A stretch of DNA of 34,388 nt. It comes from Lachnospiraceae bacterium. GTDB lineage: Bacteria > Bacillota > Clostridia > Lachnospirales > Lachnospiraceae. This document shows positions 7,986 to 15,108 of this stretch, piece after piece. The translations under genes and the position numbers were made by a program. Below the pieces are notes generated by a model. That model saw nothing but the letters and a program-made list of their open reading frames with translations. It did no database searches and was not told the DNA's origin. Location of the stretch: positions 1 through 34,388 of the forward strand of contig JAIECJ010000035.1 in the NCBI GenBank assembly GCA_029068555.1, in the 5' to 3' direction. Position 1 is the stretch's first letter. Each line of letters opens with the position of its first letter.

Positions 7986-8276
7986 CTACTCGAAATACAG
8001 GCGCTTGGGCTTTTCGATGAATTCTACTTCATCAAGGTCAGCGAAGGCATCAATAAAGTCCTCCCTGACTGTTGCGATAGCGTACCCGTTTATGAGCGGT
8101 TCGATATGTATGACTTCCGACTCAAGCCGTTCGAGCGCTCCATGATATTTTACAATCAATTCCCAAGTTCTTGTGGCAGGTGTGTAGCCTGTTCCGAGAA
8201 CCTGGGATTTTTGTATTTCTGTCTCTGTTGCGGCGAGTGCAAGATTGAGAAGATTTTCAAGTTTTGCGTTTGGCAT
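7986..8276 (-). pseudogene. S8 (subtilisin-like) peptidase fragment: N-terminal prodomain only
   Basis: A 96-residue ORF starting MPNAKLENLLNLALAATETE and ending IEKPKRLYFE. I recognise this as the N-terminal prodomain of the long S8 serine peptidases common in Clostridia: a LENLLNLAL opening, WELIVKYHG in the middle, and the IEKPKRL end just before the mature protease. The stop comes directly after the prodomain, so the catalytic domain is missing. ATG 8276 has AGAGGAA upstream; an extension to 8384 is unlikely. Positions 10589-10720 on the other strand encode what should be the next piece of such a protein. Family assignment is from memory and the gene is probably non-functional. Confidence 0.65.
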
Positions 8277-8424
8277 AACTGGGATTCCTCTGACGCGAAA
8301 CGGATGGTTTATATAATATATTCCACATATATCCATTTTGGAATCCTTTTTTTGTTTTTTATGAAATAATCTACGCACGAACAATTTTTTATAGGATTTT
8401 TAGCTGTTACAGGAACGGAGCGAG

Positions 8425-8444
8425 CAGTAATGTCTGTATTACTG
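8425..8444. repeat. 20-bp hairpin at the left border of the 8440 element
   Basis: CAGTAAT, loop GTCTGT, ATTACTG. It overlaps the first bases of the inverted-repeat element at 8440-8578. Confidence 0.6.
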
Positions 8445-8578
8445 TTCACACCTACGCCAAAGTAGTGGGAATCATGTGCCAAAATGCTTGCCTTTTAGCA
8501 TTTTGTGTGCAAAATCTGTTATAATTCGCACCTCAATAACTTATAAGCTGATGAAAACTGGCGTTGGTGTGAATTGTA
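8440..8578. mobile_element. MITE-like 139-bp inverted-repeat element (full copy)
   Basis: The terminal inverted repeats are 20 nt: TACTGTTCACACCTACGCCA (8440-8459) and the complement of 8559-8578, differing at three positions. The element begins and ends in TA, as expected for a TA target duplication. Inside, AAAATGCT/AGCATTTT (8481-8488, 8497-8504) forms an 8-bp hairpin, and a third TTCRCACC motif lies at about 8525-8532. Its right half matches 1-73 at 71 of 73 positions. Its left half matches the reverse complement of 32308-32383 at 75 of 76. It encodes nothing. It sits between the S8 prodomain fragment and the chemoreceptor gene. Confidence 0.75.
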
Positions 8579-8620
8579 ATGCGTCTGTGACGTACAGGAA
8601 TAGAAAAATTGTAATATTTG

Positions 8621-8649
8621 TTGACCGTGTCCAAGTTTTCAAGTATAAT
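8621..8649 (+). promoter_or_regulatory. Promoter for the chemoreceptor gene
   Basis: TTGACC (8621-8626) and TATAAT (8644-8649) with exactly 17 nt between them: a very good sigma-A match, with a 130-nt leader before the gene. It lies just outside the inverted-repeat element. The leader (8650-8781) shows no RNA family I recognise. Confidence 0.75.
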
Positions 8650-8781
8650 CATAGTATATATTTGCCAAGAATATCACAAAAAGAGTTGCCTGATTTAGAT
8701 ATTTTGCGAGTTTTTTTGCATACAGCTATGAAGATACAGAATAGTTATGGTATTTTTAACAAATAGAAACACAACAGCAGT

Positions 8782-10509
8782 ATGAAAGGATATGGTCATT
8801 GTATGGAGAAAATCAAAGAAGTATCTAAAGGTGCAGTTTATGGAAAGAACAGCCAGGCAGCGCGGCTTAAAAAGATTGTCAGGCAGACGAGGGGGTCTTT
8901 GGCAGCGGGGGTTGCTTTGCTTGCACTGTTGTTTTTTGCCAGTGTCGGATACGCAGTTGTTTCGCATGATCAGCTTGAAAGTACGATGTATTTGAACCAG
9001 TACCGTCTGGGATCCAAAACACTGACTACTGCAGTGCGGTCTTACGCTGTTACGGGCGATAGTGTCTATTATGATGACTACATGAGAGAATTAAATACAG
9101 ACAAAAACAGAGACATTGCATGGGCAGGTCTTGAGACAAACAATATTAAGGATTATGAGTGGGAGGAGCTGAAAAAAATTGCAGCCCTTTCCAATAATCT
9201 CGTTCCGCTTGAGGAGGAAGCAATGGCATCAGTGGACGCAGGTGATGTGGCATCCGCTACGGAGTTTGTATTTGGTGAAGAGTATGCGGAGACGGTTCAG
9301 CAGATTAATGCCCTGACAGATGATGTTATCACAAAAATACAGGATCGACTGGATTCCTCCAAAAATATGCTTCTGATGTTGCAGATTGTTTGCGCAGCGG
9401 CGTTCTTGGCGGGATTTATCAGGCTTGCAGTCCAGTGCCTGAAGACAATCAAATTTTCGCAGACAGAGCTATTGACACCGATTATCAAGGTTTCCGATCA
9501 GATGACGTTGCTGGCGGAAGGAAATCTTCATTCGGATTTTGACTTGGTGGAGGATGACAGCGAGGTTGGAAACATGGTTGCGGCTATTCGTTTTATGAAG
9601 GATAATATGACAGCCATTATTGATGAAATTTCGTATATCCTGGAACAGATGGGACAGGGAAATTATATTATAACAGTCAATCAGGAGTATGTGGGTGAAT
9701 ATGTAAAGATAAAGGATTCGCTCAACAAAATCGTGGAGGACATGCGAGGAACCGTGACAACCATACAGGCGGTGACAAGCGAGATAGACAGCGGTGCCGG
9801 TCAGCTTGCGTTTGCGGCGGAGGATCTGGCGTCGGCTTGTACTGGGCAGGCGACCGTGGTTTCCGATTTGATGATGTTGTTGTCAGAGCTTACAGACAGC
9901 ATTGAATACAATGAAAAAGAGGCGGAGGAGGCTGTGAAGATTTCCAATCTGGCAAGCTCTACATTGATTGTGGGTGCACAGAAGATGAAAGAGCTGCGCG
10001 CTGCCATGAGGGAAATTAACCAGTGTTCCGAGCAGATTATTGCAGTTATCTCCGCGATATCAGATATCGGTGAGGAGATTGATCTTCTTTCGCTCAATGC
10101 GTCTATTGAGTCTGCAAGAGCAGGCGAAGCCGGAAAAGGTTTTGCGGTTGTAGCGGAGCAGGTCAAGAAACTTGCGGAGGCATCACAGAATGCAGTGGGA
10201 CAGACTTCAGAACTGATTAAGAGAACGGTTGAATCTGTGGAGCTTGGCACACGGATATCCCGTGAGGCAGCCGCGAATATGGAAGAGGTACAGATGGGTG
10301 CCGAGGAAACGACAGAGCGCATTAACGCGATTGTGGATAAGCTGAAGCTTGAGGTGGAGAGCATTGCCCATATCAATGAGGGAATCAACAATGTGGCAGG
10401 GATTGTGGATAACAATTCGGCGACGTCAGAGGAGACAGCTGCTGTCAGCGAACAGCAGAAGGCGCAGGTTGACTCCATGGTTGATCTGGTCAGCAGGTTT
10501 AAGGTATAG
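8782..10509 (+). CDS. Methyl-accepting chemotaxis protein
   Basis: A 575-residue transmembrane chemoreceptor. A short cytoplasmic N-terminus leads into a membrane helix (about residues 39-61) and an extracytoplasmic sensor of about 130 residues, rich in Asp/Glu with YAVTGDSVYYDDY. A second membrane helix (about 195-220), a HAMP-like region and the coiled-coil signalling domain follow. The conserved tip is intact: LNASIESARAGEAGKGFAVVA, then EQVKKLAEAS. Receptors of this type form arrays with CheW and CheA and respond to small molecules; the ligand cannot be read. No che or flagellar genes are in the window. The start is uncertain: neither ATG 8782 nor ATG 8803 has a well-placed ribosome binding site, although AAAGGA lies 13 nt before 8803. 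Confidence 0.94.
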   Translation: MKGYGHCMEKIKEVSKGAVYGKNSQAARLKKIVRQTRGSLAAGVALLALLFFASVGYAVVSHDQLESTMYLNQYRLGSKTLTTAVRSYAVTGDSVYYDDYMRELNTDKNRDIAWAGLETNNIKDYEWEELKKIAALSNNLVPLEEEAMASVDAGDVASATEFVFGEEYAETVQQINALTDDVITKIQDRLDSSKNMLLMLQIVCAAAFLAGFIRLAVQCLKTIKFSQTELLTPIIKVSDQMTLLAEGNLHSDFDLVEDDSEVGNMVAAIRFMKDNMTAIIDEISYILEQMGQGNYIITVNQEYVGEYVKIKDSLNKIVEDMRGTVTTIQAVTSEIDSGAGQLAFAAEDLASACTGQATVVSDLMMLLSELTDSIEYNEKEAEEAVKISNLASSTLIVGAQKMKELRAAMREINQCSEQIIAVISAISDIGEEIDLLSLNASIESARAGEAGKGFAVVAEQVKKLAEASQNAVGQTSELIKRTVESVELGTRISREAAANMEEVQMGAEETTERINAIVDKLKLEVESIAHINEGINNVAGIVDNNSATSEETAAVSEQQKAQVDSMVDLVSRFKV

Positions 10510-10588
10510 TGGTTGAAAAACACGTACTTTGTCATTCTGCATATTATAATATGAGTAACTTCTACATATAAAAGAGTGTGAGTGCTGT

Positions 10589-10720
10589 ATGAATGATTAT
10601 GAAAAGGTGCAGTCATGCGTTGTGCAGGTGACACAGCAGGAACCATACCTTACAGGTGAAAATGTAATGATTGCTGTACTTGACAGCGGGGATCGTGTTA
10701 TTATAATGTCAAGTTGGTAG
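10589..10720 (+). pseudogene. S8 peptidase fragment around the catalytic aspartate
   Basis: A 43-residue ORF. It contains QSCVVQVTQQEPYLTGENV followed by MIAVLDSG, which is the segment joining the prodomain to the catalytic-Asp motif in clostridial S8 peptidases. Normal family sequence stops right after DSG; the next codons are unrelated and end in TAG, and no His or Ser motif follows. In an intact protein this piece would come directly after the IEKPKRLYFE end of the fragment at 7986-8276. There is no clear ribosome binding site. I regard it as a gene remnant, based on recalled family motifs. Confidence 0.6.
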
Positions 10721-10979
10721 GAACCCAATAAAATCAAGGATTCCCGCTGATTTATCCCTGCGAAAAAAGCCAAATCAATGGTTATTTTGAGTTAGGATAA
10801 GCGTATTTTATAATTCAGAAAACAGTACTTGCATTTATTTAACACGCAGTATTTTTGATTTTGGCACTGAGCATTTTGGGCATTATGATGACATTGGACT
10901 TTGCATGAATAGCGGGAAGATCTGTAAAATGATGTTTTTGAGAAAGAGATAGATAATGAGGTGGATTCCTTAGGCGCAG
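10721..10979. other. Gene-free stretch with possible decayed coding sequence
   Basis: No intact gene. In one plus-strand frame a hydrophobic run (VFLILALSILGIMM, about 10850-10890) occurs. In another a 60-codon open stretch reads into the hairpin that follows, with NDVFEKEIDNEVDS then LGAGIVEKPYNWLLL. These could be pieces of one decayed membrane-protein gene broken by frameshifts. I cannot name the family. Confidence 0.3.
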
Positions 10980-11128
10980 GCATTGTGGAAAAGCCGTATA
11001 ACTGGCTGCTCTTAGGAACTATGAGAAACCCTGTTTGCAGGATGTTGGAAAGATGTTTTTGCTTTTCCACATCCTGTAAATGGGGTTTTCCATAGTTTTG
11101 TAGCCAGTTATGCACATTTCCATGATGC
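10980..11128. repeat. Large imperfect inverted repeat (about 65-70-nt arms)
   Basis: The left arm 10981-11051 and right arm 11063-11127 are reverse complements at most positions, with a few bulges, around an 11-nt loop. Matching blocks run through the whole arm: TATAACTGGCT with AGCCAGTTATG, ACTATG with CATAGT, and CAGGATGT with ACATCCTG. A transcript would form one long stem-loop. It has no U-run and lies over 100 nt from any gene end. It could be a non-coding RNA, a MITE-like element or a hairpin transposon relic. Confidence 0.7.
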
Positions 11129-11264
11129 AATTTTTAAATACTTGAAATGATTCGTTCAACCGCATATAATTATTCTGACATAAATTATAGAGGGTGAATG
11201 AAAATGCTAGAGTTTATTTCTGCTCCGGAGGCAACGAAGTTTTGTCCAAAATAACTATTTACCA

Positions 11265-11795
11265 TTATTGAATGGTAAAAGGAGTAATCTGTAATGCAGG
11301 ATTCACAAATAATTGAAAGTCTGGAGGATGGTAAGTAAATATCAAAAAGCATAGAAATAGAACAGCAGTCAGACAATACAATATTGCAGAATATTTCCTT
11401 TGCACATGAGGCAGAGTAAATTTGTAGACAACATAAAAGGCTATTATGGTGCTTAGAATAAATATGCTGATATCTAATATAAAGACATCTTTGCCGAGAA
11501 TGAAAGTGTAGGCATAGAAAAAGACAGGGATGAGCAGTGTTCCAGTCAGAATGCCAAGACAAAGTGAAGTTGCAATACAAGGATAATTTGTCCTGCATGA
11601 AAAAAATATTATACAGGAGTAGATTAGCATTGGGAAGAATATCAGCTTCATATGTTCCCAGATGGATTCGCTTACTGGTACAAAGAGACCGACGGCAGTA
11701 TTGTTTCCGCTCCAGTCATAAAAAAAGTGTGCAAGCGCTCCTGTTATTAATACAAATAATATGCCGGTTATTGTAAAGTGCTTTAACTGATTCAT
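11265..11795 (-). CDS. Small membrane protein, probably DUF6512 family
   Basis: A 176-residue integral membrane protein with about five or six hydrophobic segments. The N-terminal part has HFFYDWSGNNTAVGLFVPVS followed by ESIWEHMKLIFFPML, which I associate with the DUF6512 family of Clostridia; no function is known. The start is backed by GAGGT 8 nt upstream. It is a single gene on the minus strand, divergent from the ACT-hom block. Its AT content and codon use resemble the decayed region next to it more than the housekeeping genes, which may mean an accessory origin. Confidence 0.75.
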   Translation of the reverse strand: MNQLKHFTITGILFVLITGALAHFFYDWSGNNTAVGLFVPVSESIWEHMKLIFFPMLIYSCIIFFSCRTNYPCIATSLCLGILTGTLLIPVFFYAYTFILGKDVFILDISIFILSTIIAFYVVYKFTLPHVQRKYSAILYCLTAVLFLCFLIFTYHPPDFQLFVNPALQITPFTIQ

Positions 11796-11891
11796 AATAA
11801 TACCTCATAAATAGTATATGCACTTAATAAAGACATTATTTAAGAGATAATAAAATGTTGTTTCTGTTTTAGAAAAAGTGCAACAAATGGG

Positions 11892-11939
11892 TTGAACTTT
11901 TTTGTGCGTTATGATAATATGTATTGCAGTGACGCACAA
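11892..11939 (+). promoter_or_regulatory. ACT-hom promoter with a flanking inverted-repeat operator candidate
   Basis: TTGAAC (11892-11897) and TAATAT (11915-11920), spaced 17 nt, form a good promoter about 105 nt before the ACT gene. The -10 box is flanked by a perfect 8-bp inverted repeat: TTGTGCGT (11902-11909) and ACGCACAA (11932-11939). A dimeric repressor could bind there and block the promoter, or the repeat could act as an early leader hairpin. No T-box features are present in the leader. Confidence 0.55.
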
Positions 11940-12025
11940 ATGTCTTTGCTGGAAAAACAAGTCGGTATTATCAAAGAAAGTTTCATACAAGGTTAATTTG
12001 AAAACTTAAAGGAAATGATGAGAAA

Positions 12026-12466
12026 ATGGAAGAAACAACAGCTTACTTCGTTGTTAAAAAAAGGGCTCTGCCTGAGGTACTGTTAAAAGTAGTTGAGGTA
12101 AACAGGCTTCTGGAAACACAGAAGGCAGTTTCAGTGCAGGAAGCAGTTGAACGTGTTGGGATAAGCAGGAGCTCTTATTATAAGTACAAAGAGGATATTT
12201 TTCCGTTTCATGATTCCGCACGAGGGACAACATTGACGCTGTCCTGCAGGATGGATGATAAACCGGGGCTTTTGTCGGATGTGCTGAAGGTGGTGGCGGA
12301 TTTTGGAGCCAATATTCTCACAATACATCAGACGATACCGATTAACGGAATTGCAACGCTGTCTTTGAGCATACAGATATTGGATACGACAAGAGATGTG
12401 TCTGAGATGGTGTCAGAGATAGGAAAGAAAAGCGGAGTGCATAATGTAAAAGTGCTTGGAAAATAG
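12026..12466 (+). CDS. ACT domain-containing protein, PheB-like (UPF0735)
   Basis: A 146-residue protein with two parts. Residues 12-60 look like a small helix-turn-helix (SVQEAVERVGISRSSYYKYK), and residues 70-146 form an ACT domain (LSDVLKVVADFGANILTIHQ). ACT domains bind amino acids. PheB-type proteins are found next to homoserine dehydrogenase or chorismate genes and are thought to be regulatory. Here it is followed 15 bp later by hom and shares its promoter, so it may sense an aspartate-family amino acid and control this operon (inference). The ribosome binding site AAAGGA is somewhat distant (12 nt). Confidence 0.88.
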   Translation: MEETTAYFVVKKRALPEVLLKVVEVNRLLETQKAVSVQEAVERVGISRSSYYKYKEDIFPFHDSARGTTLTLSCRMDDKPGLLSDVLKVVADFGANILTIHQTIPINGIATLSLSIQILDTTRDVSEMVSEIGKKSGVHNVKVLGK

Positions 12467-12481
12467 GAGGTCGAAGGAAAA

Positions 12482-13684
12482 ATGACAAAGGTAGCAGTGT
12501 TAGGGTACGGTACAGTAGGAAGCGGCGTGTATGAGGTAATGAAAAAGAACCGGGATGTGATTACCAGTAAGCTCGGAGATGAGATAGAGGTTAAGTATGT
12601 GCTTGACCTAAGGGAGTTTGAGGGGGATCCGGTGCAGGAAGTTTTGGTACATGATGTTGATACGATTATCAGTGACCCGGAAATTGCGATTGTGTGTGAG
12701 ACAATGGGTGGTGAGCATCCGGCATATGAATTTACAAAACGGGCGTTGGAGAGTGGCAAGAGTGTATGTACATCCAACAAAGAACTTGTCGAGAAATACG
12801 GTCCGGAACTTTTACAGATTGCGAAGGCACACAATTGCAGCTATTTATTTGAGGCGAGTGTCGGCGGCGGTATTCCGATTATCAGACCGCTTCGGACGTC
12901 TCTGGCTCAGGAGGAAATTCTTTCCATTACAGGTATTTTGAACGGCACGACAAATTATATCCTTACCAAGATGGAGACGGAGGGGCTTGCGTTTGCGGAT
13001 GTGCTTGCAAGGGCACAGGAAAAAGGGTATGCGGAGAAAAATCCTGATGCGGATGTTCTGGGCTTTGATGCCTGCAGGAAAATTGCAATCCTTACCTCGC
13101 TTGCATATGGCAAAAAAGTTGACTTCTCGGATATTACGACAGAGGGTATTACAGCTATTTCGGATAAGGATTTTGCATATGCAAAAAAAATAGGAGCGAC
13201 GATTAAGCTCTTTGCCAAGAGTGTAAAGAAGAACGGAAGATATTATGCACTTGTCGCTCCGTTTGTCGTATTTCCAGAGAATCCGCTGTATGCAGTCAAG
13301 GGTGTATTTAATGCGATTCTCGTAAACAGTAATATGGGCGGTGAGACAATGTACTATGGAAAGGGCGCAGGAAAGCTTGCGACTGCAAGTGCAGTAGTGG
13401 CAGATGTTCTTGACTGTGCACGGCATAAAGGCAAACATCTTGACATTAAGTGGGAAGACAGGAAGCTTGAGATTTCTCCGATTGATGGAGCAGTCAGGAG
13501 ATTCTTTGTCCGCACAGCCTTGACAGATGAGGCGCGTATTAAGGAAGTCTTTGGGGAAACTGAGATGATTACCGGCGTGGCTGATGGTGAATGCGGTTTT
13601 ATCACAGAGGAGATGTCAGAGGCAGAATATATGGATAAGGCTGCAAAATTTGGCGATATCTTGTCAATGATAAGGGTAGACTAA
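12482..13684 (+). CDS. hom: Homoserine dehydrogenase
   Basis: A 400-residue enzyme reducing aspartate semialdehyde to homoserine, the branch to threonine and methionine. The N-terminal nucleotide-binding fold begins VAVLGYGTVGSGVYEVM. The central catalytic part has EASVGGGIPIIRPLR and ITGILNGTTNYILTKM. The last 60 residues (RRFFVRTALTDEARIKEVFG onward) resemble a short ACT regulatory domain. GGAGG is well placed before ATG 12482. It is co-transcribed with the ACT-domain gene and followed 81 bp later by aspartate kinase, the first enzyme of the same pathway. Confidence 0.96.
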   Translation: MTKVAVLGYGTVGSGVYEVMKKNRDVITSKLGDEIEVKYVLDLREFEGDPVQEVLVHDVDTIISDPEIAIVCETMGGEHPAYEFTKRALESGKSVCTSNKELVEKYGPELLQIAKAHNCSYLFEASVGGGIPIIRPLRTSLAQEEILSITGILNGTTNYILTKMETEGLAFADVLARAQEKGYAEKNPDADVLGFDACRKIAILTSLAYGKKVDFSDITTEGITAISDKDFAYAKKIGATIKLFAKSVKKNGRYYALVAPFVVFPENPLYAVKGVFNAILVNSNMGGETMYYGKGAGKLATASAVVADVLDCARHKGKHLDIKWEDRKLEISPIDGAVRRFFVRTALTDEARIKEVFGETEMITGVADGECGFITEEMSEAEYMDKAAKFGDILSMIRVD

Positions 13685-13691
13685 GAACAGT

Positions 13692-13712
13692 AAGAACATC
13701 CTTGTTGTTCTT
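13692..13712 (+). terminator. Hairpin between hom and aspartate kinase
   Basis: AAGAACA/TGTTCTT 7-bp perfect stem with a 7-nt loop, 8 nt after the hom stop. There is no U-run, so it is more likely an mRNA-end stabiliser or weak attenuator than a full terminator. Confidence 0.35.
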
Positions 13713-13765
13713 GAATAAAATAGATTGAATGAGTGTACAACAGTTTGGGAAAGGAATTGTGGGAG

Positions 13766-15085
13766 ATGAAAAAGGTTGTGAAATTTGGCGGAAGCTCGCT
13801 TGCAAGTGCGGAGCAGTTTGTGAAGGTTGGAAATATTATCCATGCGGATGAAGGTAGGAAATTTGTCGTTCCATCTGCCCCGGGAAAACGTTTTGATAAA
13901 GATACCAAAGTTACGGATATGCTTTATAAGTGCTATGAGCTGGCAGAAAAAGATCACAATTTCAATGCGGAGATGGCACAGATTGAGAAACGCTATCAGG
14001 AGATTATTGACGGACTGAAGCTTGATCTTGACCTTTCCAGTGAATTTGACCGGATTATTGATGACTTTAAGAGCAAGGCAGGTTCCAACTATGCAGCCAG
14101 CCGTGGGGAGTATCTGAACGGAATTATAATGGCGAATTATCTCGGGTATGAATTTGTAGACCCGGCAGAAGCAATTCGTTTTAATGAGGCAGGTGTATTT
14201 GATGCGGAGATGACACAAAAGCTTCTGTCAAAAAGGCTTGAAAATGTTGAGCAGGCAGTTATTCCAGGATTCTACGGTGCAATGGGAGACGGAACGGTAG
14301 TGACATTCTCAAGAGGCGGTTCGGATATTACAGGTTCGATTGTAGCAAAGGCAATCCGCGCAGACGTGTATGAGAACTGGACAGACGTGTCAGGTTTTCT
14401 GATTGCGGATCCCCGCATTATTGAAAATCCGAAAGGTATTGATATCATTACGTATGGCGAGCTCAGAGAACTTTCCTACATGGGGGCGACTGTGCTGCAT
14501 GAGGATGCCATATTCCCGGTGAGAAAAGAAGGAATTCCTATTAACATCAGGAACACGAACCAGCCTGAGGATGAGGGAACATGGATTGTGGGACATACAT
14601 GCAAAAAGGCGAAGTATACAATTACAGGTATTGCAGGCAAGAAGGGGTTTGCTTCCATCAATATCGAAAAAGATATGATGAACATGGAAATCGGTTTTGG
14701 GAGAAAGGTGCTTCAGGTATTTGAGGAGTATAATATTTCCTTTGAACATATGCCGTCAGGGATTGATACCTTAAATGTAATGGTTCACCAGTCTGAGTTT
14801 GTAGATAAGGAACAGAACATATTATCTGGGATCAACAAAGCGGTAAACCCGGACAATGTTGACATTCAGTCGGATCTTGCACTGATTGCTGTTGTAGGGC
14901 GCTGTATGAAATCACAGCGGGGGACTGTTGGCAGAATTTTTGCGGCACTGGCGCATGCAAATGTAAATGTCAGAATGATTGACCAGGGTTCCAGTGAGCA
15001 AAATGTTATTATTGGTGTTGCAAATGAAGACTTTGAGACTGCCATCAGGGCAATTTATACAATCTTTGTAGAGACAAAAATATAA
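13766..15085 (+). CDS. Aspartate kinase
   Basis: A 439-residue aspartokinase that phosphorylates L-aspartate, the first step to lysine, threonine and methionine. It starts MKKVVKFGGSSLA with the kinase KFGGSS motif. The kinase domain includes VVTFSRGGSDITGSIVAKAI and the region around ENWTDVSGFLIADPR. Two C-terminal ACT domains follow (about residues 290-360 and 370-439), with the typical VRMIDQGSSEQNVIIGV, so feedback control by an end-product is expected. ATG 13766 fits the family start; an in-frame GTG at 13733 would add 11 residues and has no ribosome binding site. It is probably in one transcription unit with hom. I leave the symbol blank because lysC and thrA-type paralogues cannot be told apart here. 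Confidence 0.95.
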   Translation: MKKVVKFGGSSLASAEQFVKVGNIIHADEGRKFVVPSAPGKRFDKDTKVTDMLYKCYELAEKDHNFNAEMAQIEKRYQEIIDGLKLDLDLSSEFDRIIDDFKSKAGSNYAASRGEYLNGIIMANYLGYEFVDPAEAIRFNEAGVFDAEMTQKLLSKRLENVEQAVIPGFYGAMGDGTVVTFSRGGSDITGSIVAKAIRADVYENWTDVSGFLIADPRIIENPKGIDIITYGELRELSYMGATVLHEDAIFPVRKEGIPINIRNTNQPEDEGTWIVGHTCKKAKYTITGIAGKKGFASINIEKDMMNMEIGFGRKVLQVFEEYNISFEHMPSGIDTLNVMVHQSEFVDKEQNILSGINKAVNPDNVDIQSDLALIAVVGRCMKSQRGTVGRIFAALAHANVNVRMIDQGSSEQNVIIGVANEDFETAIRAIYTIFVETKI

Positions 15086-15108
15086 CAATGAAAACATGAG
15101 GAGAACGA

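Noticed and set aside
8476-8766. 96-codon plus-strand frame across the inverted-repeat element and chemoreceptor leader
   Set aside because: It covers a repeat and a good promoter; no ribosome binding site and no protein-like pattern.
9801-10646. 281-codon open frame antisense to the chemoreceptor gene
   Set aside because: It is the mirror of a strongly conserved MCP signalling domain; the Ser/Ala-rich composition is that of an antisense shadow and there is no ribosome binding site.
10792-11130. 112-codon minus-strand frame over the large hairpin
   Set aside because: Low-complexity Cys/Ser/Tyr-rich product typical of AT-rich non-coding DNA, no recognisable domain and no good start signal.
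11796-12025. Possible T-box or amino-acid riboswitch leader before ACT-hom
   Set aside because: No AGGGTGGNACCGCG-like T-box word, no lysine or SAM riboswitch features, and no terminator hairpin before the gene.
12845-13438. 197-codon minus-strand frame in hom
   Set aside because: Shadow of the conserved homoserine dehydrogenase catalytic domain, without start signals.
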